From: Thiothrix sp.
GTDB lineage: Bacteria > Pseudomonadota > Gammaproteobacteria > Thiotrichales > Thiotrichaceae
Length of the DNA stretch: 48,634 nt
Assembly (NCBI RefSeq): GCF_028714775.1
Contig: NZ_JAQTLS010000027.1
Location: 1 to 48,634 of the forward strand
Direction of reading: 5' to 3'
Position numbers and translations under genes: made by a program. Shown here in pieces: positions 6,911 through 14,537 of the stretch (the stretch's first letter is position 1; each line of letters starts with the position of its first letter). The notes below the pieces were generated by a model, which did not search any database, was not told where the DNA came from, and saw only the letters and a list, made by a program, of their open reading frames with translations.

Positions 6911-8035
6911 ATGAATAACCCACACTCCGCTTTTCCCACGTTGAGCTGCATCCACCTCAACCACGCCGCCGTTGCGCCTTGGCCTCAAGTGACGGCGGAT
7001 GCTGTCCACGCTTTCGCTACCGAAAACGCCCGCCAAGGTTCGCTGGACTATCCCCGCTGGCTGGCGGTGGAACAAGCCTTGCGCGAAAAAGCACGTCTCC
7101 TGATGAATGCCCCCGACGCAGCAGACATTGCCTTGGTGAAAAACACCTCGGAAGGTTTGTCGTTTGTCGCCTACGGGCTGGACTGGCAGACGGGTGATAA
7201 TGTGGTTGGCATCCGTCAGGAATTCCCCTCCAACCGCTTCCCGTGGCAATCGCTGGCGGGGCAGGGCGTGGAATTCCGCCAACTGGATTTGGAAGCTTAC
7301 CCCGACGAACCGGAACAGGCATTGATGGCCTTGTGTGACGGGTGTACCCGCGTGCTCAGTGTCAGCGCGGTGCAATACACCAACGGTTTGCGCATGAAAC
7401 TGGCGGAACTGGGCGCATTTTGCCGCGCTAAGGGCATCCTGTTTTGCGTCGATGCCATCCAACAATTGGGGGCAATTCCGTTTGATGTGCAGCACATCCA
7501 AGCCGATTTCGTGGTTGCTGACGGGCACAAATGGATGCTGGGGCCAGAAGGCTTGGCGCTGTTCTACGTGCGCCGCGAAGTACAGCCGCAACTCAAGCTG
7601 ACCCAATACGGTTGGCACATGACGGAAGGCATGATTGATTACACCGCGCAAGATTTCCAGCCCGCTGCTACTGCCCGCCGTTTTGAATGCGGCAGCCCCA
7701 ACATGCTCAGCATCCACGCCCTCAATGCCAGCCTCGGCTTGTTGCTGGAAACGGGCATGGAACAGGTGTGGGCGCAACTTTGCACACGGGTGCAATACCT
7801 GCTGGACGGCTTGCAGGCCATACCCGGTATCGAAGTGCTGAGTGACACCCGCGAGGAACGCCGTTCCGGGATTGTGACCTTCCGCTCACAGGTGCTGGAT
7901 AATGACAGTTTGTTCAGGCGTTTGCAGGAAGCTGGGGTGTTCTGTGCACCGCGTGGTGGTGGGGTACGGTTGTCGCCGCATTTCTATACGCCGTTGGGGC
8001 AACTGGATACCGTGTCGGCGGTTATCCGAGCATAA
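6911..8035 (+). CDS. Class V aminotransferase (cysteine desulfurase-like)
   Basis: The protein has 374 aa with a fold-type I PLP enzyme pattern: NHAAVAP near the N-terminus, NTSEGLSF for phosphate binding, VDAIQQLGAIPFDV with the cofactor-ring Asp, and ADGHKWMLGPEGL with the Schiff-base Lys207. The family includes SufS/NifS-type desulfurases and isopenicillin-N-epimerase-like enzymes. The usual desulfurase active-site Cys motif is not evident, so the substrate is uncertain. Its location beside nifLA could suggest sulfur supply, but it is on the opposite strand and coupled to the 128-aa gene. The stop codon overlaps the nifA terminator tract. Confidence 0.8.
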   Translation: MNNPHSAFPTLSCIHLNHAAVAPWPQVTADAVHAFATENARQGSLDYPRWLAVEQALREKARLLMNAPDAADIALVKNTSEGLSFVAYGLDWQTGDNVVGIRQEFPSNRFPWQSLAGQGVEFRQLDLEAYPDEPEQALMALCDGCTRVLSVSAVQYTNGLRMKLAELGAFCRAKGILFCVDAIQQLGAIPFDVQHIQADFVVADGHKWMLGPEGLALFYVRREVQPQLKLTQYGWHMTEGMIDYTAQDFQPAATARRFECGSPNMLSIHALNASLGLLLETGMEQVWAQLCTRVQYLLDGLQAIPGIEVLSDTREERRSGIVTFRSQVLDNDSLFRRLQEAGVFCAPRGGGVRLSPHFYTPLGQLDTVSAVIRA

Positions 8036-8056
8036 AAAAAGCGGCCCGGAGGCCGC
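8034..8056 (-). terminator. Rho-independent terminator of nifLA
   Basis: GCGGCC (8041-8046), loop CGGA, GGCCGC (8051-8056). Read on the minus strand the stem is followed by seven U residues (A tract 8034-8040). It sits about 45 bases after the nifA stop and overlaps the stop codon of the convergent aminotransferase gene. Confidence 0.8.
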
Positions 8057-8101
8057 GCTGAGGGGAAAAGATACCGCAGAGGAGTCGCGCTTTATTCGGT
8101 A

Positions 8102-9664
8102 TCAGATTTGCCGTACTTGAATATTGAGTATTTGGATACGGTAGGCAATTTGTCGTGGTGTCATGTTGAGTAAACGTGCCGCCTTGGCTTGCACCCAACC
8201 GGCTTCTTCGAGTGCGGCAATCACGCGCTCGCGTTCGTCAAGGTCGGGGGAGTCTAGGTCAACTTTGGGCTTGTGGCTGGCTGGGGCGATTTCCACCGGC
8301 AAATGGCTTTCCAACCCGGTGAGGCGGATCACTTGCTGGTCGATATGCCCGTCAGCGCTGAGGATCGCAGCGCGTTCCATGCAGTTTTCCAGCTCGCGCA
8401 CATTGCCCGGCCAGCCGTGGTGCATGAGGATGCGGATGGCGCTATCGCCAATGTCCAGCGGTCGCCCTTGCTTGTTACTGATCTTGTTGACCAGAAAGCG
8501 GGCAAGGTCGGGGATGTCTTCCAAGCGTTCCCGCAGCGGCGGCATGATGATCGGCATGACGTTGAGGCGGTAATAGAGGTCTTCGCGGAACTCGCCAGCC
8601 CGCACTTCCTGTTCCAGATTGCGGTTGGTGGCGGCGATCACACGCACGTCGACGTGTAAGGTTTTCGTGCCACCGACGCGCTCGAATTCGCCTTCCTGCA
8701 ATACCCGCAACAGCTTGGCTTGGAATGCTGGGGTAATTTCACCGATTTCATCCAAAAATAGCGTGCCGCCATCGGCTTGCTCGAAACGCCCTTTGCGTTG
8801 GCTGACCGCGCCGGTAAATGCCCCTTTTTCGTGCCCGAACAGTTCGGATTCCAACAAATTGTCCGGTAATGCGGCGCAGTTGAGTTTGATGAAAGCGTTG
8901 TTGGCGCGGGGCGAATGGTAATGGATGGCGTTGGCGATCAGCTCTTTGCCCGTGCCGGATTCGCCCCGGATCAGCACCGTGGTGTTCCATTTTGCCACTT
9001 GCCGCGCTTGGTCGAACACCACTTGCATACAGCGGGTGTGCCCGATCAGGTTGGCGAAACCGGATTCGCCTTTGACCTTGCGGCGCAGCGAATCGCGTTC
9101 CTTTTGCAGTTCCTGTTTGTCGCTGGCGACTTGGCGGGCGAGTACTACGTTTTGCCCGATCAGGTTGCCGACCATTTCGAGGAAACGCCGCCGTTCGCCG
9201 AGCACATGCAGTTCTGCCGGGGGTTGCGCAGCGAGCACACCGACAATTTCATCACCACGGGCGCGGATTGGCACGGCAATGAATGGTAACACCGGGTTGT
9301 AAACGCCGAGTTTGTCGAGGAAGCGCGGTTCATCGGCGAGCTTGCGGATGATCAGCGGTTTGTCCATTTCAATGACCAAACCCATGATGCCTTCGCCCGC
9401 GCGGTAACGGATGTTTTCCACCGTTTGCTTGTCTTGGGTGTGCAATTCAAACAGCAGCAGGTCGCCGCTTTCGCCATCCAGCAGACTGACCATGCCGTAT
9501 TCGAGTTGCCCTTGCTCGTGCAAGACGCGCAGCACTTCGCGCAAGGTTTCCTTGAGGTTGAGCGAGCGGCTGAGGACTTTGCTGACGGCGTAAATACAGG
9601 CCAGTTCGTCTTCCAGCAGGTTTAAGGTTTGGGTGAGTTGGGCGGTGTCATGCGTGTTGCTCAT
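8102..9664 (-). CDS. nifA: NifA, sigma-54-dependent nif activator
   Basis: The protein has 520 aa. An N-terminal GAF domain (about 20-180) is followed by a sigma-54 AAA+ domain (about 205-440) with Walker A GESGTGK (234-240), the sigma-54-contacting GAFTGA loop (281-286) and Walker B LFLDEIGE (Asp305-Glu306). A C-terminal Fis-type helix-turn-helix lies at about 490-512 (AKAARLLNMTPRQIAYRI). The Cys-rich interdomain linker of oxygen-sensitive NifA is absent, as expected for NifL-controlled forms. I chose ATG 9664, which overlaps the nifL stop by 4 bases. A longer frame to 9784 would run inside nifL and has an implausible Arg/His/Pro-rich start. Confidence 0.93.
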   Translation of the reverse strand: MSNTHDTAQLTQTLNLLEDELACIYAVSKVLSRSLNLKETLREVLRVLHEQGQLEYGMVSLLDGESGDLLLFELHTQDKQTVENIRYRAGEGIMGLVIEMDKPLIIRKLADEPRFLDKLGVYNPVLPFIAVPIRARGDEIVGVLAAQPPAELHVLGERRRFLEMVGNLIGQNVVLARQVASDKQELQKERDSLRRKVKGESGFANLIGHTRCMQVVFDQARQVAKWNTTVLIRGESGTGKELIANAIHYHSPRANNAFIKLNCAALPDNLLESELFGHEKGAFTGAVSQRKGRFEQADGGTLFLDEIGEITPAFQAKLLRVLQEGEFERVGGTKTLHVDVRVIAATNRNLEQEVRAGEFREDLYYRLNVMPIIMPPLRERLEDIPDLARFLVNKISNKQGRPLDIGDSAIRILMHHGWPGNVRELENCMERAAILSADGHIDQQVIRLTGLESHLPVEIAPASHKPKVDLDSPDLDERERVIAALEEAGWVQAKAARLLNMTPRQIAYRIQILNIQVRQI

Positions 9665-11229
9665 TCCATCCCCCCGTTGCCGTGTTTGAGTGGCAGGTTG
9701 ATGTGGATGCGGCAACCGCCGGTGTAATCCGGGTCGATACGGATGCCGCCGCCGTGGCTGTTGACGATTTCTTGTGCCATGCATAAGCCCATTCCGGCTT
9801 TGCCGCTGCCACGCTTCCAGCCGCTTTGGAACGGCTCGAACACTTTTAGGCGCTGTTTGCTGGGGATGCCAATGCCATTGTCGGTGATTTCCACCCAGAT
9901 GGCTCCTTCCTTGAGGTAAGTATGAATGCGCAGTTCACGCTGCACGCGCCCGGTTTCTTCTAACGACAGCAGCGCGTTGTCGATCAGGTAGTGGAACATG
10001 CGGCGTAATGATGCTTCGTTGCCCATCAGCGCGGGCAGTACGGGTTCGGGTTTCCAGTCGATGACCACGCCTTCCGCCAGCATCCGGTCGGTGGAAATGA
10101 TCAGCAAATCTTTGAGGATTTGGTTGATGTTGACGAGGAAATTGCGCCCCTGTTCGGCTTTGGGCAGTGCCATGCGCATGGCGTTGATGGCGCTGTGCGA
10201 AGATTCCAACACTTGCCGCAGGATGGGGTAGAGCGCATCCGGTGAGGCGTGCTGCATATCCAGCGCGGCTTGGATCACATTGAGCGGGGTTTCCAATTGG
10301 AAAATCGCTCCGGCAAGGGTTTCGCGGATGCTGCTGGTGAGTTCTTGTTCTGCCATTTGCACTTTGAGGTGCTGGATGCGCGAACGCTCGACTTCGGCCT
10401 TGCGGGTGGTGATGTCGGTAGCAACCAGCAGCAGGTAACGCCCACCTTCACTGCTGGGTTTGAAGTAGTTTTGCGCGGCGTGATCGAGTTCTTCGACATG
10501 GATGCCGGACAGCGCGAACCAGCATTCGTCGCCATTGGGCGCATCGAAACGCACTTGGATGTCTTGGAATTTGCCGTAGGGGGCGCTTTCCACCTGATCC
10601 AGTCGGTCGTTGAGGGCATCAAGGAACAGGTGGACAGGCTCAATCGTGCCGAATTCGGCCTTGAGTTGCTTGTAGGCTTGGTTATCCATCAGCACGCGAT
10701 GCTCGCTGTCGAGCAGCACCACAATCGCGGGCGCGAGGTCGAGCATGGTTTCCGACAAGGCTTTTTGGTGTTTGAGTTGCTGCTCAAGCTGATGCAGGGT
10801 GGAAATGTCGCGGTGCATCCCCAAAAAACTGGTGATACGGCGGTTAGCGTCCAGTACCGGGGCAATATTGAGTTCCGCCAGATAACGTGTGCCGGATTTG
10901 GTGCGGTTGACCAGCGTGCCGCGCCACGGTTTGCCGCTTTGGATGATACGCCACAGGTCGCGGTAAACTTCAATCGGGGTGTTTTTGCAGGACAGCACCG
11001 ATTCGTTTTGCCCACAGATTTCGTCGCGCAAATAGCCGGTCAGTTCCTCAAACGCGGCGTTGACGTACAGGATGTTGGCGCGGGCGTCGGTGATGGAAAT
11101 GGCGACCGGCGCTTGTTCCACGGTTTCGAGGATGGCTTGCAGCGATAGGCCGGGGGCAACATGCTCGAACCCGGCGATGCTAGAGATGTCGGTATATTGT
11201 TCTGAAAATGTCTTACTTGGCTTATGCAT
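9661..11229 (-). CDS. nifL: NifL, redox/nitrogen-sensing antagonist of NifA
   Basis: The protein has 522 aa. PAS1 (about 35-150) contains ITDARANILYVNAAFEELTGY and FLGMHRDIS, the flavin-binding PAS pattern of NifL. A second PAS (about 165-290) follows, then a degenerate histidine-kinase transmitter region and an ATP-binding domain with the boxes DNALLS, DNGIGIP and GMGLCMAQEIVNSHGG. NifL binds and inhibits NifA under oxygen or fixed nitrogen. ATG 11229 is chosen because the -24/-12 promoter lies at 11261-11276; the alternative starts at 11280 and 11295 fall upstream of it or in the palindromic repeat. Confidence 0.9.
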   Translation of the reverse strand: MHKPSKTFSEQYTDISSIAGFEHVAPGLSLQAILETVEQAPVAISITDARANILYVNAAFEELTGYLRDEICGQNESVLSCKNTPIEVYRDLWRIIQSGKPWRGTLVNRTKSGTRYLAELNIAPVLDANRRITSFLGMHRDISTLHQLEQQLKHQKALSETMLDLAPAIVVLLDSEHRVLMDNQAYKQLKAEFGTIEPVHLFLDALNDRLDQVESAPYGKFQDIQVRFDAPNGDECWFALSGIHVEELDHAAQNYFKPSSEGGRYLLLVATDITTRKAEVERSRIQHLKVQMAEQELTSSIRETLAGAIFQLETPLNVIQAALDMQHASPDALYPILRQVLESSHSAINAMRMALPKAEQGRNFLVNINQILKDLLIISTDRMLAEGVVIDWKPEPVLPALMGNEASLRRMFHYLIDNALLSLEETGRVQRELRIHTYLKEGAIWVEITDNGIGIPSKQRLKVFEPFQSGWKRGSGKAGMGLCMAQEIVNSHGGGIRIDPDYTGGCRIHINLPLKHGNGGME

Positions 11230-11260
11230 GACGGTTCCCGCGATTGTTTGCTTATTACGT

Positions 11261-11276
11261 TGCAATAGCCGTGCCA
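11261..11276 (-). promoter_or_regulatory. Sigma-54 promoter of nifLA
   Basis: The minus strand reads TGGCACGGCTATTGCA, an almost perfect -24/-12 element with GG and GC separated by 10 bases. Transcription would start near 11250, giving a 5' leader of about 20 bases before nifL ATG 11229. Confidence 0.85.
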
Positions 11277-11278
11277 GC

Positions 11279-11401
11279 ATGAAGAACCCCCTCACCCCAA
11301 CCCCTCTCCCTCAAGGGGAGAGGGGCTAAGAGGTTATTTATTCTTGTTCCCCCTCGCCCCTTGAGGGAGAGGGGGCTAGGGGGTGAGGGGGTTCTTCATG
11401 T
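11279..11401. repeat. Long imperfect palindromic repeat between nifL and rnfA
   Basis: CATGAAGAACCCCCTCACCCC (11279-11299) is repeated in inverse orientation at 11381-11401. The arms continue inward as CCCTCTCCCTCAAGGGG-type sequence, so the full 123 bp can fold into one long hairpin. Repeats of this C-rich type are widely dispersed in proteobacterial genomes. It lies exactly between the nifL promoter and the NifA site and forms the first codons of the spurious longer nifL frame. Confidence 0.85.
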
Positions 11402-11414
11402 CGCAGATCCGACA
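11399..11414. promoter_or_regulatory. NifA upstream activator site (shared)
   Basis: TGT (11399-11401), 10 bases, ACA (11412-11414): a perfect NifA consensus. It is symmetrical and lies 76 bases upstream of the rnfA -24 element and 123 bases from the nifL element, so it can serve both divergent promoters. Confidence 0.75.
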
Positions 11415-11489
11415 ATTACCCACTTTTGTCACAAACCACACGCTATAAAATCTGCCCTAAACCCATGACACATAAGGCTTACAGCCGGA

Positions 11490-11505
11490 TGGCACAGTCC
11501 CTGCA
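11490..11505 (+). promoter_or_regulatory. Sigma-54 promoter of rnfAB
   Basis: TGGCACAGTCCCTGCA: GG (11491-11492) and GC (11503-11504) are separated by 10 bases. It is 36 bases upstream of the rnfA start and nearly identical to the rnfC element at 19011. Confidence 0.85.
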
Positions 11506-11540
11506 TTAGCGTTTCCACTGCTATTTTCAGGTGAAGCGCA

Positions 11541-12116
11541 ATGGAATACTTTCTGCTCCTACTCGGCACGGTACTGGTCAATAACGTCATTCTGGTCAAG
11601 TTTTTGGGCTTGTGCTCTTTCATGGGCGTTTCCAACAAAATCGACTCGGCAATCGGCATGGGCTTGGCGACTACGTTCGTGATTACCTTGGCTTCGGCGG
11701 CTGGCTGGATGTTGGAACATTTGCTCTTGCAACCGTTTGGGCTGGGTTTCCTGCGCATCCTCGCTTTTATTTTGGTCATTGCCGCCGTGGTGCAGTTTAC
11801 CGAAATGGTGATTAAGAAAATGTCCCCGGTGTTGTATCAGGCATTGGGTATTTTCCTGCCGTTGATTACCACCAACTGCGCGGTGCTGGGGATTGCGCTG
11901 CTGAATGTGCAGGAAGAACACAATTTCCTGCAAAGTGTGTTGTATGGCTTTGGTTCTGCCGTGGGTTTCACCTTGGTCATGGTGATCTTTGCTGGGTTGC
12001 GCGAACGGCTGGCACTGACGCAGACACCCGCCGCCTTCAGCGGTTTACCGATTGCATTCGTGGTTGCCGGGCTGTTGTCACTGGCGTTTATGGGCTTTGC
12101 GGGTCTGACCCACTAA
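11541..12116 (+). CDS. rnfA: RnfA, membrane subunit of Rnf complex
   Basis: The 191-aa length is typical for RnfA. Six hydrophobic segments are visible, with the conserved Cys-bearing motifs [18 protein letters not shown] near the N-terminus and [16 protein letters not shown] in the middle, which flank the intramembrane iron-sulfur cluster formed with RnfE. The Rnf complex uses the ion gradient to push electrons from NADH to ferredoxin, here presumably for nitrogenase. It is the first gene after a NifA/sigma-54 control region and is followed 14 bases later by rnfB. Confidence 0.95.
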   Translation: MEYFLLLLGTVLVNNVILVKFLGLCSFMGVSNKIDSAIGMGLATTFVITLASAAGWMLEHLLLQPFGLGFLRILAFILVIAAVVQFTEMVIKKMSPVLYQALGIFLPLITTNCAVLGIALLNVQEEHNFLQSVLYGFGSAVGFTLVMVIFAGLRERLALTQTPAAFSGLPIAFVVAGLLSLAFMGFAGLTH

Positions 12117-12130
12117 CAAGGAGATAAGCG

Positions 12131-12664
12131 ATGACTGCAATATTCGCACTGTTGCTCTTAGGTATGGCGCTCGGCGGGATGTTGGGTATAGCTGCCCGCT
12201 ACCTGAAAGTGGAAGGCAACCCCTTGCAGGCCGAGGTCGAAGCACTAATGCCCGGTTCGCAATGCGGGCAATGTGGCTACCCCGGCTGTTCCCCCGCTGC
12301 GGAAGCGATTGCCAACGGTACAGCACCCGTAACTGCTTGCCCGCCCGGCGGCAAAGCCTTGGCAGAAACGCTGGCAGCAAAGCTGGGGGTCAGCATCGAC
12401 CTTTCCGGCGTAGCGGACAAGGGCCCAATGATTGCGTATGTGCATGAGAACTTGTGCATCGGTTGTACCAAATGCTTCAAACGTTGCCCGACGGATGCGA
12501 TTGTGGGCGGCTCGAAGCAGATTCATGCGGTGTTTGCCGATGCTTGCACCGGCTGTGAAAAGTGTTTTGAGGTTTGCCCGACGGAATGCATTGAAATGCG
12601 CCCGCTGACGCCGACGGTGCAGACGTGGTATTGGCCGAGTCCGGCGGTGGGTGGCATCGCCTGA
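12131..12664 (+). CDS. rnfB: RnfB, iron-sulfur subunit of Rnf complex
   Basis: The protein has 177 aa. An N-terminal membrane anchor (residues 2-22) is followed by a 4Fe-4S domain with Cys45, Cys48, Cys53 and Cys70 (CGQCGYPGC), then two ferredoxin clusters, CIGCTKCFKRCP (109-119) and CTGCEKCFEVCP (139-149). It passes electrons toward soluble ferredoxin. The ribosome site AAGGAGATAAG precedes ATG 12131. In usual rnf operons rnfC follows directly; here an unrelated ATPase gene comes next. Confidence 0.95.
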   Translation: MTAIFALLLLGMALGGMLGIAARYLKVEGNPLQAEVEALMPGSQCGQCGYPGCSPAAEAIANGTAPVTACPPGGKALAETLAAKLGVSIDLSGVADKGPMIAYVHENLCIGCTKCFKRCPTDAIVGGSKQIHAVFADACTGCEKCFEVCPTECIEMRPLTPTVQTWYWPSPAVGGIA

Positions 12665-12673
12665 GCCATGCTA

Positions 12674-12702
12674 CAATCTGGCAAGACGTATCCGCCAGAT
12701 TG
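12674..12702. other. Inverted repeat after rnfB
   Basis: CAATCTGGC (12674-12682) and GCCAGATTG (12694-12702) form a perfect 9-bp stem with an 11-base loop. No U tract follows. It lies at the left junction of the DNA that separates rnfB from rnfC, and may be a weak terminator or a junction mark. Confidence 0.5.
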
Positions 12703-12714
12703 AGGCTTGAGTGA

Positions 12715-14505
12715 ATGATCACATTTCCCTACGGTATCAGCGATTTCAACCATATCCGCAGCAAAGGCATGTTGTATGTGGATCGTACTGCCTGCATTCC
12801 TGTGCTGGAGACAGCGGGGCAGCAGTTATTGTTCCTGCGCCCACGCCGTTTTGGGAAATCCCTGTTGTTGTCGACGTTGGCGAATTACTACGACATCGGC
12901 AAGGCTGACGAATTTGCGCGGCTGTTTGGTGATCTTGCCGTGGGTGCTAACCCTACGCCGGAACATAACCAGTATTTGATTCTGCAATGGGATTTTTCCA
13001 AAGTATCGGCGCAAGGTGATGTCGGCACGATTACCCAAAATCTGTTCGATCACGTCAATGCCTCCATTGAAGGGTTCTTGCAGCGTTATCAGGAACGCCT
13101 GAAATTTCCAGTCACAATCCACGCGGAAAATGCCATTGCCTCGTTCGAGTCCTTGGGGAATAGCGTCAAAAACAGCGGTCAGCAGTTGTATTTGCTGATC
13201 GACGAATACGATAACTTTGCCAACGAAGTGTTGATGCAGACCCGCCCTGACGAGGCGCGTTACAAAACCTTGCTGCATGGCGAAGGCATTTTGAAAACCC
13301 TGTTCAAAGCCATCAAGGGCGGTGCTTCCGAAGGCAAAGTTGGGCGGGTATTTATCACTGGTGTGTCGCCCGTGGTGATGAGCGACATGACCAGTGGCTA
13401 TAACGTCGCCACCAGCATTTATCTGGACAATGAATTCAATAGTCTGTGCGGGTTGACCACCAGCGAATTGCAGGGTTTGGTGGAAACGGTGACGGCGCAA
13501 TGCCAACAACCCGCTACAACTGCCGCCACCATGCTGGAAACCATGCGGGTGTTTTATAACGGCTACCGTTTTTGCTACGACACCACGCGGGAGCGGGTTT
13601 ATAACCCCACACTCTGTTTCTACTTTTTGCGCCATTTTCAGAAAAATTGCCAGCCACCGGAGCAAATTCTGGATGGCAATCTGGCGATGGATGCCGGGAA
13701 AATCCATTACATTGCCTCCCAACCCGGTGGTGATGCAGTTATCCAGCGGGCATTGGATGAGCAACACGTTTTGCTGGTGGATACGTTAGAAGAAAAGTTT
13801 GGGGTGGAAACCTTGCAAACTCTCCAGCAAGGCGAACGCTTCATGATTTCGCTGCTGTATTTCTTCGGGGTGCTGACCATTACCGGGCGCGGGGCGATTG
13901 GTGAACTGGCGTTCGGCGTGCCTAATCTGGTGATCCGTCGTTTGTATCTGGAGGAATTGCGCAAACGCGCTTTGCCAGCCCCGCAGGATACAGACACGGT
14001 GCGGCATCTGGCGGGGGCGTTCTACCAATCGGCAGATTTGCAGCCGCTGGTGGATTTCATGGAAAGCAAATACTTCGCGGTGTTCAACAACCGTGATTAC
14101 CGTTGGAGCAATGAACTCACCATCAAGACGGCGTTCCTGACGCTGCTGTTCAACGACACCTATTACATCATGGATTCGGAAACGGCTTTGCAGCGGCGTT
14201 ATTCCGACTTGACCCTGATTGTGCGCCCGAATATGCGCCAGTATCCGGCGTTGCTGGATATGGTGCTGGAGTTTAAATACCTTGGGCTGAAGGAGTTGGG
14301 GCTGAGTGCGGAACAGGTTCGGGGGATGTCGCGGGCAGAGCTGCAACAGCTTCCGCTGGTGGTGATGGCATTGCAGGATGCTACGCAGCAATTGCAGCAA
14401 TACCGGGTGGTGCTGGTGGAAAAGTACCGTGAGCCGCAGCGGTTACGGTGTTTGGCGGTGGTGGCGTTGGGGTTTGAACGGTTGGTGTGGGATATGTTGG
14501 TGTAA
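12715..14505 (+). CDS. AAA-ATPase-like/PD-(D/E)XK nuclease domain protein
   Basis: The protein has 596 aa. The N-terminal AAA-ATPase-like domain (PF09820 type) shows PYGISDFNHIRSKGMLYVDRT and the P-loop-like RPRRFGKSLLLS (Gly47-Lys48-Ser49), with LLIDEYDNF as Walker B (about 160-168). The C-terminal nuclease domain (PDDEXK_9 type) has DLTLIV (Asp498) and VLEFKYL (Glu519-X-Lys521). Such proteins occur in many copies in Thiothrix-like and Bacteroidetes genomes and behave like mobile or defence genes; their biological role is not established. It begins 51 bases after rnfB, interrupts the expected rnfB-rnfC order, and converges with the CHAT gene. Confidence 0.85.
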   Translation: MITFPYGISDFNHIRSKGMLYVDRTACIPVLETAGQQLLFLRPRRFGKSLLLSTLANYYDIGKADEFARLFGDLAVGANPTPEHNQYLILQWDFSKVSAQGDVGTITQNLFDHVNASIEGFLQRYQERLKFPVTIHAENAIASFESLGNSVKNSGQQLYLLIDEYDNFANEVLMQTRPDEARYKTLLHGEGILKTLFKAIKGGASEGKVGRVFITGVSPVVMSDMTSGYNVATSIYLDNEFNSLCGLTTSELQGLVETVTAQCQQPATTAATMLETMRVFYNGYRFCYDTTRERVYNPTLCFYFLRHFQKNCQPPEQILDGNLAMDAGKIHYIASQPGGDAVIQRALDEQHVLLVDTLEEKFGVETLQTLQQGERFMISLLYFFGVLTITGRGAIGELAFGVPNLVIRRLYLEELRKRALPAPQDTDTVRHLAGAFYQSADLQPLVDFMESKYFAVFNNRDYRWSNELTIKTAFLTLLFNDTYYIMDSETALQRRYSDLTLIVRPNMRQYPALLDMVLEFKYLGLKELGLSAEQVRGMSRAELQQLPLVVMALQDATQQLQQYRVVLVEKYREPQRLRCLAVVALGFERLVWDMLV

Positions 14506-14537
14506 TTTCTCACTTCAGATTGTGGGAGTTTATTAGT

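Noticed and set aside
9665-9784. Longer nifA start at 9784
   Set aside because: The extra 40 residues are Arg/His/Pro-rich, lie inside nifL, and the ATG at 9664 overlaps the nifL stop in the usual coupled way.
10249-11148. 299-aa plus-strand frame opposite nifL
   Set aside because: Antisense to a clearly coding PAS/kinase-like gene; composition follows codon positions of nifL.
11230-11295. Longer nifL start at 11280 or 11295
   Set aside because: These starts are upstream of the -24/-12 promoter at 11261-11276 and partly encoded by the palindromic repeat.
11427-11440. Additional NifA site TGT...ACA near rnfA
   Set aside because: The half sites are only 8 bases apart instead of 10; the perfect site at 11399-11414 is preferred.
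12826-13767. 313-aa minus-strand frame opposite the AAA/PD-(D/E)XK gene
   Set aside because: Antisense shadow; the plus strand carries recognised motifs along its whole length.
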